Below are positions 19,228 to 27,339 of a stretch of DNA of 27,339 nucleotides, piece by piece. Every line of letters starts with the position of its first letter. Within the stretch, counting starts at the first letter, position 1. The position numbers and the translations under genes were made by a program. The DNA is taken from assembly GCA_000310025.1 (NCBI GenBank), contig FN649749.1, positions 2,042,019 through 2,069,357 on the forward strand. Reading direction: 5' to 3'. Under the pieces are notes generated by a model, which searched no databases, had not been told where the DNA came from, and was given only the letters and a program-made list of their open reading frames with translations. The stretch comes from Ectocarpus siliculosus. Its lineage: Eukaryota; Sar; Phaeophyceae; Ectocarpales; Ectocarpaceae.

Positions 19228-22200
19228 ATGGCTGACGCGCCTGCTCCTGCTGGTGGTGGTGGTGGTGGTGGTGGAGGAGGGTGGAGCGGTGGTGGCGGCG
19301 ACGACCGCGGTAAGAGAAGCAACAAACTTTTTTTACTAGACCGCGTTGTCCTGTCTTTCGTCCTCTCTCGCCCACACACCTCGCTTCCGCCTTACGGTTG
19401 TGGTCGTTGTGCATTGCTGCGCGTCGTGGGTTGGGAGTGGCATGCACAGCAGCGGGTTGTGTGCAGGGATATATATCCACCTAAGGCCAGATGTGGACCT
19501 TTTGCCGTTTCGCAGCCCAGCCCGTCTCTCGTCGCTACAAGCAGATGCCAAGTCCACCCCCCCTGTTGTTTTTGAATGGTTGCGAGTTGCGCGGGGCAGC
19601 ACAGGCCACCGTTCGTTGTACAAGTACTGCTGTATCGCTGCCGAGTTGCTGCTCGCGCTCCGTTTAACACCCAAGTAGGTTTTCAGAACGCGGCGACGCA
19701 ACGCACCAAGGAGGAGACCGATTGTTTTTTTACATATTACCGTCGAGTGCTTTCGTCCTTTGCCGCTGGGATAGCAGGGAGGTGGATTTCGACGTTAGAT
19801 AAGCCCCCCCCCCCTATCCGTGTGAGGATGAGGCAACAGATGCTTCTAATGGATTGGTTTGATTGGATCCCTCATTGCAGCTTGCGATCATATTTTGCGT
19901 AGATAGTACGGCATGCCAGAGATAAGTCCCAAGCTGACCCCACCGGTGTCAACACCTGCACAACACCCATGTATCGGTAAATTTCCTTGTGTCCTAGTGT
20001 GAGCTCGTGCCACCTCCGACCATCATCCTCAACGCTGGGGAGAAAATTAATATTTCTATTTCCGACCGTGCGAGGCTGATTGTGTTACCGACGCTACAGC
20101 TTCTGTGCCTTACCAGATAGCGCCCGCACTTGTATACTCAACATTGTATCCAACGTGAACTTGAGTACCGTTTCGTGAGCCCTGTCATGAACTCGTACAA
20201 TAAAACCTACCTTCTGTTTAACGGCCATTTGTAGCCCAAAGAGGAACAAACAGTATCAACCCCGACCTCGGCCGAGAGTATCAAATGAGAGGTTCTTAAA
20301 TGCGGGCACTATCTCTAGTCCTCTACCCTCTGCCAGAACATGCACAGCATAGTGTAGATCATGCCTCGTTCCTGTTGATTGGTGCATTCAAAAAATGGAA
20401 CTCCCCAGCAAGGCCGGTGGCACCGCGAAACGACAGCCTGCAACCCCGCGCACGCTTGCTGAATCGCCACGGGTGGCTCTCGTCATGACGGGAGGAGCGC
20501 GAACTCGAACCAAAGTAGCGCGCATGGTAGGGAGTAACTCCAACAAGGTTGTGACGAGCACATCTGTCTACCGTAGATTGTACAGATACCACACACACCC
20601 TGGAGCGATTTTGAAAGCTCGTCTACTGCACGACGGAGAAGGATGCCTCATTCGAATGATCGGTTTTCGGAAAGCTCTTGTCAAGAGCCTGCCGAAAACC
20701 GATCATTCGATTTCGGCATTCCTCTTCGCCGTGGTTGTCGAGGTTTCAAAATAGGTCCAGTGGGTGTGGTATCTTGTGCAACATACGGTACCGTATACGA
20801 CACGAGATAACACACCCCCTGGACCGATTTTCAAAGCCCGATTTCTCAACGGCAGAAAGAGTCACAGCGCCGAAAACGGTGGCGTTGAAGCCGTCTGGCC
20901 GAGAGCTCTCCGAAAATGTATCGTTTCGTGTATGCATCTTCTTTGTCGCGGAGTGATTTAGCTTTGAAAATCGGTCCAGGGGGTGTGTTATCTTGTGTCA
21001 CATACGATAGTTTGCCTCCATCGTGTCGAGACGGAACGTCTGTGAAGCTCAGTCTGGAAGTCGGGATGTGAAGCGTCCTCTGTTGTCGCCGGGTGTACCG
21101 CGTTGTTGCAAAGCAGCTTGTTTGCTCTCGCCGCCTTCGCCCGGGGTGAAATCTTATCTTAGTCCTTGGGAAGCGACGGTCCGAACGAGATCGAACTCGT
21201 CCCACACCCTCTGCTCCGTTTTTTTACGCCGCCAGAGGCTAGCAACGACCTCTCGTTCTAACCCCTCCCCCTTACGCTTCCGACTCTGAACCTCGCTCTC
21301 CGCAAGCTTGAGGTCCACGGTATAACGGCGTGCACGCGGCTACGAGTAACGCCCCCCCCCCACGCACTCAGATGAGCCCGCTATTCTACCCTCCCTTGCC
21401 TCAACAGCTCTACCCGTATCCACGCCACCGCCGCATTAAATCGAAAACCGACACCAGGCCGCGGCGGCTTCGGGAGGGGCCGCGGTGACCGCGGACGCGG
21501 ACGCGGCCGTGGGCGCGGGCGCCCGCGCGATGACGACAAGGAGTGGGTGCCCATCACCAAGCTCGGCCGCCTGGTGAAGGAGAACAAGATCAAGTCCCTC
21601 GAGGACATCTACCTGTTCTCCATGGCCATCAAGGGTGAGGGATTGGTTTTTCGTTTCTACCGTACGGTAGCACATACCCCAGTCGTGGTACAGGTATGCA
21701 TACGTTGGGCGAAATCGTTTGTCATAGACTCGACCCTCCATGGTACGGTTGGGTACCCTCCCGTTCCGGTGGAAGAGGCGGGATACGTTCGGAGTATGAG
21801 GGTCGAGGGCCTTCGTTACACCACCCTCTTATGTCGGAGCCACGACTGTACCATGTTTGGGCGCAAGCTTGTTTTTTTCCCGCCGACATGCCCCTACCTG
21901 CCTCACCTTCGTGGTGGGTGTGTGCGGCCTGTCTGCGAGTTGGCCGACAAGTTTTTCAAGCGGCGTAGGTTGCAATGCGCCTGACGCCTGTTGAGGTGCT
22001 CCCTCACGTCAATCGTGAGTCAGCCTTGTCCCGCACAACAGAGTACCAGATCGTGGCTTCCGCCCGGGCCCCCCGTACCGTGTTCCGTTTTCGTGTGCAC
22101 GACTCACGGCCCCCCTTTACACTACTTGACCCGCACAACAGAATACCAGATCGTGGCTTCTTTCCTGGGCCCCCCGTACCGTGTTCCGTTTTCGTGTGCA

Positions 22201-22835
22201 CGACTCACGACCGCCAACCCCCCCCCCACTCCTTGACTCGCACAACAGAGTACCAGATCGTGGACTTCTTCCTCGGCTCCAAGCTCAAGGACGAGGTGAT
22301 GAAGATCATGCCCGTGCAGAAGGTGTCCGCCGCCGGTCAGATCACCCGCTTCAAGGCCTTTGTCGCCGTCGGCGACGAGAGCGGCCACGTCGGCCTCGGC
22401 GTCAAGTGCGCCAAGGAGGTGGCCACGGCTATCCGCGGCGCCATCATCATCGCCAAGATGTCGGTCGTGCCCGTGCGCCGCGGCTACTGGGGCCGCAGGA
22501 ACGGCATGCCCCACACCGTGCCCAACAAGGTGACCGGAAAGTGCGGGTCCGTGCGCGTGCGCCTGATCCCGGCCCCGCGCGGGACGGGCCTCGTGGCCGC
22601 CCCCGTGCCCAAGAAGCTCCTGAGCATGGCCGGCGTGGAGGACTGCTACACGTCTTCCCGTGGCCACACCCGCACCCTGGGCAACTTCGTGAAGGCTGTC
22701 TACTTCGCCCTCGCCAAGACCTACGGCTACCTCTCCCCCGAGCTGTGGAAGCCCACCGTCTTCCAGTCGGCGCCGTACCAGGAGCACACCGACTTCCTGG
22801 CCAAGAACCCGGCCCCCAAGGCGGCGGAGTTCTAA
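19228..22835 (+). CDS. RPS2: Cytosolic 40S ribosomal protein uS5 (RPS2), complete, 3 exons
   Basis: uS5 is a component of the small ribosomal subunit near the mRNA entry channel, where it supports decoding fidelity. Exons 19228-19309, 21458-21634 and 22249-22835 join in phase to 281 residues (human 293), ending at TAA 22833-22835. Seen in order: MADAPAPA and a Gly-rich stretch; an RG repeat (about residues 28-51) typical of eukaryotic RPS2 and a known arginine-methylation target in the family; [34 protein letters not shown]; the S5 RNA-binding fold with [36 protein letters not shown] and RRGYWG; then [18 protein letters not shown] and [16 protein letters not shown]. Introns are 2148 and 614 nt. 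Exon 3 is strongly GC-rich at third positions, as expected for a highly expressed gene. Two extra upstream copies of the exon 3 acceptor lie in intron 2. The true one is chosen because it gives ungapped family alignment. Confidence 0.97.
20571..20788. mobile_element. MITE-like element 1 in RPS2 intron 1
   Basis: The left end (CCGTAGATTG..., CACACCCTGG, GCGATTTTGAAAGCTCG) is the imperfect inverse of the right end (CGAGGTTTCAAAATAGGTCC, GTGGGTGTGGTATCTTGTG, ACATACGG), giving terminal inverted repeats of about 45-50 nt. Inside is a second, perfect 19-nt inverted repeat (20652-20670 and 20692-20710) around a small GCTCTTG/CAAGAGC hairpin. There is no coding capacity. The superfamily is unknown. 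Confidence 0.75.
20791..21008. mobile_element. MITE-like element 2, adjacent copy of the same family
   Basis: The left end CCGTATACGACACGAGATAA, then CACACCCCCTGGACC and GATTTTCAAAGC, is inverted at the right end as GCTTTGAAAATCGGTCC, GGGGGTGTG, TTATCTTGTGTCACATACG. Length and termini match element 1. The interior differs and includes GAGAGCTCTC. The 14-nt palindrome ATACGGTACCGTAT marks the junction of the two elements. Confidence 0.75.
22026..22280 (+). repeat. Tandem copies of the RPS2 exon 3 acceptor region
   Basis: Three units of 100 and 107 nt. Each contains CGCACAACAG followed by A(G/A)TACCAGATCGTGG, the start of exon 3. Potential exon starts are 22042, 22142 and the true 22249. The two upstream units also share CCCCCCGTACCGTGTTCCG and TTTTCGTGTGCACGACTCACG. 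About 30 nt of exon sequence are included in each copy. Confidence 0.95.
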
Positions 22836-22913
22836 ACCGGCCTGTCCCGAGTTTCGCCGCATCGCGAAAAGGAAGTTTTTCGGAGGGGGATGGGTGTTTT
22901 GGGGAGAAGAGGA

Positions 22914-23165
22914 AGGAAAGCGTTAGGGCAAGAACGCTACGGTGCGTAGGTGTCGACCTTCTTGGCTTTCTCGGCCACCTCTCTCGTCTGGCTGCTGCTC
23001 CTGCGAGTGGGCAGAGGGCTGTTTTCTCTTTTTCTCGCGGGAGCTTGTGGTAGCTATTTAGCAGATTTTTTAAAACCCTAGGGGGGGGGGGGGGGGGGGG
23101 GGGGGGCTACTAGCGGTAGGGAAAGCGTTGGGCGACGCTGCGGTGCGATGTGCCGGCCTTGCTGC
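22914..23165 (+). repeat. Duplicated 3' flank of RPS2 around a G26 run
   Basis: GGAAAGCGTT(A/G)GGGC followed by ACGCT(A/G)CGGTGCG and a GTCGACCTT or GCCGGCCTT block occurs at about 22916 and 23119. Between them lies an unbroken run of 26 G (23081-23106). The first copy is probably in the RPS2 3' UTR. Confidence 0.75.
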
Positions 23166-23169
23166 ATGT

Positions 23170-24834
23170 GTCTTCTTCTCCCGTCATTTTTCTCCTTTGC
23201 GTGTTCGATGAGATTCTGCTGCTGTTGCTCGTGCCTCTTTTGGCATTGCTGCTGCCTTTAAGAAACGTGCTTGAAACTTAACCGTACAAGCATCTCGTGT
23301 GATGCTGCGGGTTGCTCTTTTGTGGGACGGGTGTCCCTTCCTCCTCCAGATCAGAAGACGCCTCGCAGATCCTTAGGATCACCCGCAAGCTGCTCTTGCC
23401 GTTCGAACTGTGATGCGTACATCGATGCACCAGCATTCACTCCCGCCCGCCGGAGCCGCAACCGCGGTGTTGACCGTTGGTTCGTTTCCTAAGGATGTGA
23501 GAAGCTCGCTGTTTGGCGTCAAGAGCTCACCCGGGACGGACGTGAAAAAATGTTGTCCGAGAGCATCACACCATGATTTAGAACCCCATGCGTGCAGGCT
23601 GTTTTGTTTTGGGGGGGGTTTCATCATCTGAGATCAGCGCTCACAGCAGTTTATCGGGTAGGAGGTAACTCCAATCCATGGTCACACAACGGGTTTCCTC
23701 TCCCTTAGGTCCTCTACCGACCCCTCCTGCGGTGTTTGCCTTGGAAGAGTACACTCTTTTCCCTGCATGTGCCAGCATTTTCCCCGGGCAGGCCAAAGGT
23801 GTGAAGAGTGCTTGGAACGGCGAACGCCCGTCAACGTACTTGCCGCTTAAGGGTATCGACAGCTAAACACTTCAGGGGCCGGCCCGGCCCCGAACGACAA
23901 AGGGAGTTCCCTATTTTCAGCGAGTCGTCGCCACACCCTCTACCCAACCCCCGCCCCGAAGAGTCGATAGTGTCGAGGTGTATTCGGAGGTGGTTGTTTG
24001 CCTCAGCAGCAGCCCCACCTCCGCTTGACATAACCTAAAAGCTTCCACGAGACAGCAGTGGTGGTGTCATCAGACCGGAGACCGTTACCGTTAGGCTTCG
24101 CCTTCGGCGTTCCAGACAGGCTATATCCGACTATAACGGCATGCGAACATCACCAGTGCCTGTGACACGTTCTCCGCACCTTGGCGGGTTATTTACCGGT
24201 CTGATTCCTAAAACAGAGTTGTGATCAAGCCTGCCAAGCGTGGCGACAGCAGGCAGAGTGCTTGCAAGGCTGGTCCACAAACGAACCATTTCGTGTTCCT
24301 GAAATTCACCGGGACTGCTTTCGGTAGGGGAAAGGAGTAACAAGGCTCCAAGATAGCCCGCCTCCTCTACAACGTAAGGACGACCAGCGTTAGGTCAAAG
24401 GGCGGGGATGACGTCTTGAAGGCATCTCCTGCTTGACGGTTTTGCTACAGACAGTTCGTTTGTGCGAGTAGAACCCAGCTATCAACGGTTGGCGGCTGTT
24501 TTCGGTTTCGCTAGCGGCCGCGGTGTCACGTGATCCAAGCTATTGGTCGTAGACTATGTGATGAAGTATTAGCACGGCGACCTTTAACAACCGTCGTTCG
24601 GGTGACTCGCTCGAAATACGCCACCGACCCCCCCCCTCGCCGCAAATCGTCTGGTACTACTCCCATTCGCGGTCAGCGTTTGGATGTATCAGTTTGGCGC
24701 TCTGAGATCTCGACTAATCACGCTTCAAACGACCCCAGTAGGTGACCTTCCACTAATGAAGGTCGACAAAACTACCAACACAACGAACATGGTCAAAACA
24801 AAAACACAACGTGTAATAAGGGTTGCTGTTGTGT
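23170..24834. other. Convergent intergenic region, no gene recognised
   Basis: This lies between the 3' ends of RPS2 (plus) and the capping-protein gene (minus). No frame over 85 codons has recognisable content. Small hairpins such as GGGGCCGGCCCGGCCCC (23876-23892) and CTTCGCCTTCG (about 24097) occur. It presumably includes the 3' UTRs of both genes. No poly(A) signal was assigned. Confidence 0.5.
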
Positions 24835-25878
24835 CTACTTGCTCGTCGCGGCCTGCGCGAGCGTGTTCCGCATGCGGATCTTGGCGACGTTCCACGTGAA
24901 GCTGTCCGCCGTGATGGGCTTCGTGCGCCGCATGCTCCTGGGGCACCGTAGGTACGACAACAAGACGTGGTGGCGTTGGTGTTGGACGGGGAGGACGGGG
25001 GGAAACGAAACCTCGCGCCGTCAGGAAGAGAAGAAACAGAAAAAAAAGCTTCTCAGTAAGGAGGGGTGTTCGTAGCGCTCCCGTTGGTGTGTTGAGACTG
25101 GGGACAGCGTAGCCATCAAGTATATTACACAGGACAAGGATTGCTCACCCCTCAGGCGAGTGACCGGAGCCCACCGGCATGTGCTCTCCCGGGGGGCCCG
25201 CACTTGGGCCCCAATAGCATACATACATACTTCCTATACGCGTATCCCCCACAGAGGACGCACCGATCAGATCCAAGTACCACAAACAAGGGGGAATATT
25301 TCTTTGAGGGCGCTTCACAACAAGGCACAGTTGCATTCGTTTTTAACATTGCATGCATGCTACTGTTCACCGCATATGCACACATGACTCCACAAACTCA
25401 CGGAGGGTTAAGCGTTGTGGCTACCTCGAAAAATGAGCCACATGCTTCGGGATTTCCGTCAATCTCCTACGATCGACAACCCCCCCCTCCGCGGCCTCGA
25501 CTGGTCACCGATCATGACACTAACTCCAATGTAACATGATGGCGCGGTATCGGCACCACCAACGGCACCCGATCTGCATGCGTAGAAAGGAAGCATCTGG
25601 GAACCAGGTATCGTCCTTTTACACACGGTCTATTGGTTTCATCTGTCTTTTTTTAATACCATGGCGTAAGGTTTCTTGTCAGCCCAGGAGGACTGCACCG
25701 TAACATAACCTCAAGTCTGAGGTCTGAATCGCGGATAAACCTTGCTGTAGCCTAATGCGAGTCTTCTCGAACCTTCAGAGGGCAACCCTCTCTGCCTGTC
25801 TGTCTACTTGCATGTATGCATGCATGTATGTATGTATGTATGTATGTATGTATGTATGTATGTATGTGTTTATGTCCA

Positions 25879-25957
<79 letters not shown>

Positions 25958-27115
25958 ATTTCTCTCCCTCGTGCACAGCACTGCTGTTTGCCACCGATAC
26001 CGGTACACCGCGCACAGCGGGGTCGTACCGTACAACCAACACACCTCAGAGTAACACCCGGCATCCTGTCATACATCTCCTCCAGCCCCTCGTGCAGCGC
26101 GCTCTCCGATTCCTTGATGTACGCTACCGCCGCCTCCGCCAAAGACTTGGGGCTCTGCAAGGCAGAGACGAAGCCGAATAGCCCACACAACACGAACCGT
26201 CACGGGTAGTTGCAGTTGCATCAAGGATGACGCAGACGCATGCACGACACCCCAGGGCGGGACAAGTACAACAAAAATACGAAACTCACCAACTCACACG
26301 AGAGCCGTAGCAGCAGCAGTTGCAGGAAGGATGACACAGAAACATGCAGGACACCCAAGTGCGGGAAAAGAACAAAGCATACATAACAATTCGCCAACAG
26401 CGGTGCCGGCAAAGAACAAGGAAAAATATGCGAGACGCCTGCAAAACAAAAAGGGGGGGGGAGGAACGCCAAGAGGGACGAAACCGAAGATAGCGTAAAA
26501 CACGAGTCGCTTCGACATGACGAACTGCCGAGTGTTGTGCGATCACAACTATCATTGTGACATCCGCTGAGAGCATCAAGTATTTCACACCGGTTTACAG
26601 GCCGGTACGCCGTGGTAGTCTTGCACCGAGGTGACAAGAGGTAGGTAGGTGACGCCATGGCAGAAAACCCCCTCACACACGTGATGGTGCCGAGTGTAAG
26701 AACGCGAAACGTTTTCAGCTCGAGAAAACACCAGTCGCAGCAGCAAACAAGCGATGTAACGAAATCAATGTTTCACATTTTCCTCTCCACACCCGACGGT
26801 ATCAACAGCAACGACGATACCGATCGCACACAGCAGAAGACCAACAACACCTATGCATAGCCTCTAAAGCTCAACATACAAACAAGCGTGGTGGAGCCTA
26901 CTCTTTTGGCGGTTGAACCATCGTCGTGTGAAATGTGTGGTGTAACGCCAGACACATGTAACACCCCCTTCGCTGCGCTCACCGTGAACGCGACCGTTTT
27001 CGCTCCAACTTGTTTCGACGTCTGCAGCTGGATGTTACCGTTCTCGAAGTAGTGCCCCCGCACAGTTATTGCACCGCACACCTCCGCCGATCCTGCCCCA
27101 ACCGCCACCGTATAC
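24835..27115 (-). CDS. F-actin-capping protein subunit alpha, C-terminal exons (5' partial)
   Basis: The alpha/beta capping-protein heterodimer blocks actin filament barbed ends in the cytoplasm. Recognised minus-strand exons: 26983-27115 (YTVAV...RGHYFENGNIQL...VAFT), 26058-26154 (SPKSLAEAAVAYIKESESAL...EEMYDRMP) and 24835-24937 (SMRRTKPITADSFTWNVAKI...AATSK, stop TAG at 24835-24837). They align in order with the last third of CAPZA proteins, including the Y-E-(D/N)-G-N-(V/I)-Q-L signature and the C-terminal amphipathic tentacle helix that binds actin. About 110 residues are visible of the family's usual 270-290. The N-terminal part must lie beyond the right edge, since 27116-27339 looks like intron. 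The first two exons join in phase. The join to the last exon does not, and the family alignment suggests 4-8 missing residues, so a micro-exon probably remains unseen in 24938-26057. Confidence 0.9.
25811..25956. repeat. (TATG)n and (CT)n microsatellites
   Basis: About 58 nt of TATG repeats (25811-25868) are followed by about 78 nt of nearly pure CT repeats (25878-25956). They lie in the last identified capping-protein intron, roughly 100 nt downstream of a donor. On the minus strand the tract reads GA then CATA repeats. Confidence 0.95.
26172..26500. repeat. Tandem repeat of about 105 bp in a capping-protein intron
   Basis: Unit 1 (about 26172-26276) and unit 2 (26277-26380) share CACACGA/ACACGA, GTTGCA, AAGGATGAC(G/A)CAGA, CATGCA(C/G)GACACCC and GCGGGA blocks. 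A third, degenerate stretch repeats GGACGAAACCGAAGATAGC (about 26477), resembling GAGACGAAGCCGAATAGC at 26165-26182, beside the acceptor of exon 26058-26154. Confidence 0.7.
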
Positions 27116-27339
27116 CTGACAGATTTCGGCCGGGGGATTCAGCGACACAGGCGTTACGGCTTCGGTGTAGCCCCCACCCCAACGCCGCCAGGGTGTCAAG
27201 AGTCTGGCAATGCTCTCCGTGACAGTTTGTGTAAACCATGCAACAAATTCCTGGTTGAAGATAATGGAGATGTAAAAGAAGTAGGTGCGTAGGCTGCGGG
27301 CTCGCACGCCTGACCCCCCCCCCCCCCACCCACCCCCCT
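27116..27339 (-). other. Probable intron of the capping-protein gene, ending in a C14 run
   Basis: Upstream of the acceptor at 27116-27118 no frame aligns with the expected preceding capping-protein sequence (the region with FWxGRW in the family). The window ends in a 14-C run (27314-27327) and more C-rich sequence, poly-G on the transcribed strand. Confidence 0.55.

Noticed and set aside
21975-22835. ATG at 21975 as start of a 286-residue RPS2-like protein
   Set aside because: The first 91 codons are intron sequence made of copies of the exon 3 border. The true N-terminus, with RG repeats and [12 protein letters not shown], is encoded in exons 1 and 2.
22122-23053. Long open frames antisense and in another frame across RPS2 exon 3 (246 and 290 codons)
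   Set aside because: GC-rich third positions of a highly expressed gene make all frames open. The compositions are Arg/Pro or Gly/His-Ala rich without motifs.
23072-23106. AAACCCTAGGG next to G26, telomere-like
   Set aside because: There is only a single unit and no tandem CCCTAAA or TTTAGGG array, so it is not an interstitial telomere.
25870-26209. Open frames made of Leu-Ser or Glu-Arg repeats
   Set aside because: They are translations of the CT microsatellite. The only real coding part here is the capping-protein exon 26058-26154 on the minus strand.

Overview
The window looks like a piece of an intron-rich nuclear genome from a eukaryotic alga or related protist. A brown alga or other stramenopile is my best guess. 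The basis is long GT-AG introns (about 0.36 to 2.1 kb), short exons, moderately high GC, abundant mono- and micro-satellites, and three unrelated housekeeping genes on alternating strands (minus, plus, minus), a layout reported for Ectocarpus. This assignment is inference; no species marker is present.

Layout. Positions 1-8056 hold no gene I can support. They contain tandem and dispersed repeats, a duplicated block of about 500 bp and one possible decayed coding fragment. Positions 8057-17573 (minus) hold a complete 12-exon gene for the Hsp90 co-chaperone CDC37, rebuilt exon by exon with all phases consistent (402 residues). Positions 17574-19227 are a divergent intergenic region carrying a recurring palindromic 10-mer. 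Positions 19228-22835 (plus) hold a complete 3-exon gene for cytosolic ribosomal protein uS5 (RPS2, 281 residues). Positions 22836-24834 are convergent 3' flanks without a gene. Positions 24835-27115 (minus) hold the last three recognisable exons of the F-actin capping protein alpha subunit. Its 5' part lies beyond the right edge.

The three genes have no obvious joint pathway: protein-kinase folding, translation and actin capping. What ties the window together is the behaviour of its introns. In RPS2 and in CDC37 a 3' splice site, together with the first 20-30 nt of its exon, has been tandemly copied back into the intron. In both cases the most upstream copy is an in-frame, stop-free potential acceptor (207 and 174 nt upstream). 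The same CDC37 intron also has its 5' splice site duplicated. A separate repeat family sits directly against or very near three CDC37 splice junctions, with its GT/CA-rich end always facing the exon, which resembles introner-like elements. RPS2 intron 1 carries two adjacent MITE-like inverted-repeat elements. These are the most interesting signals in the window.
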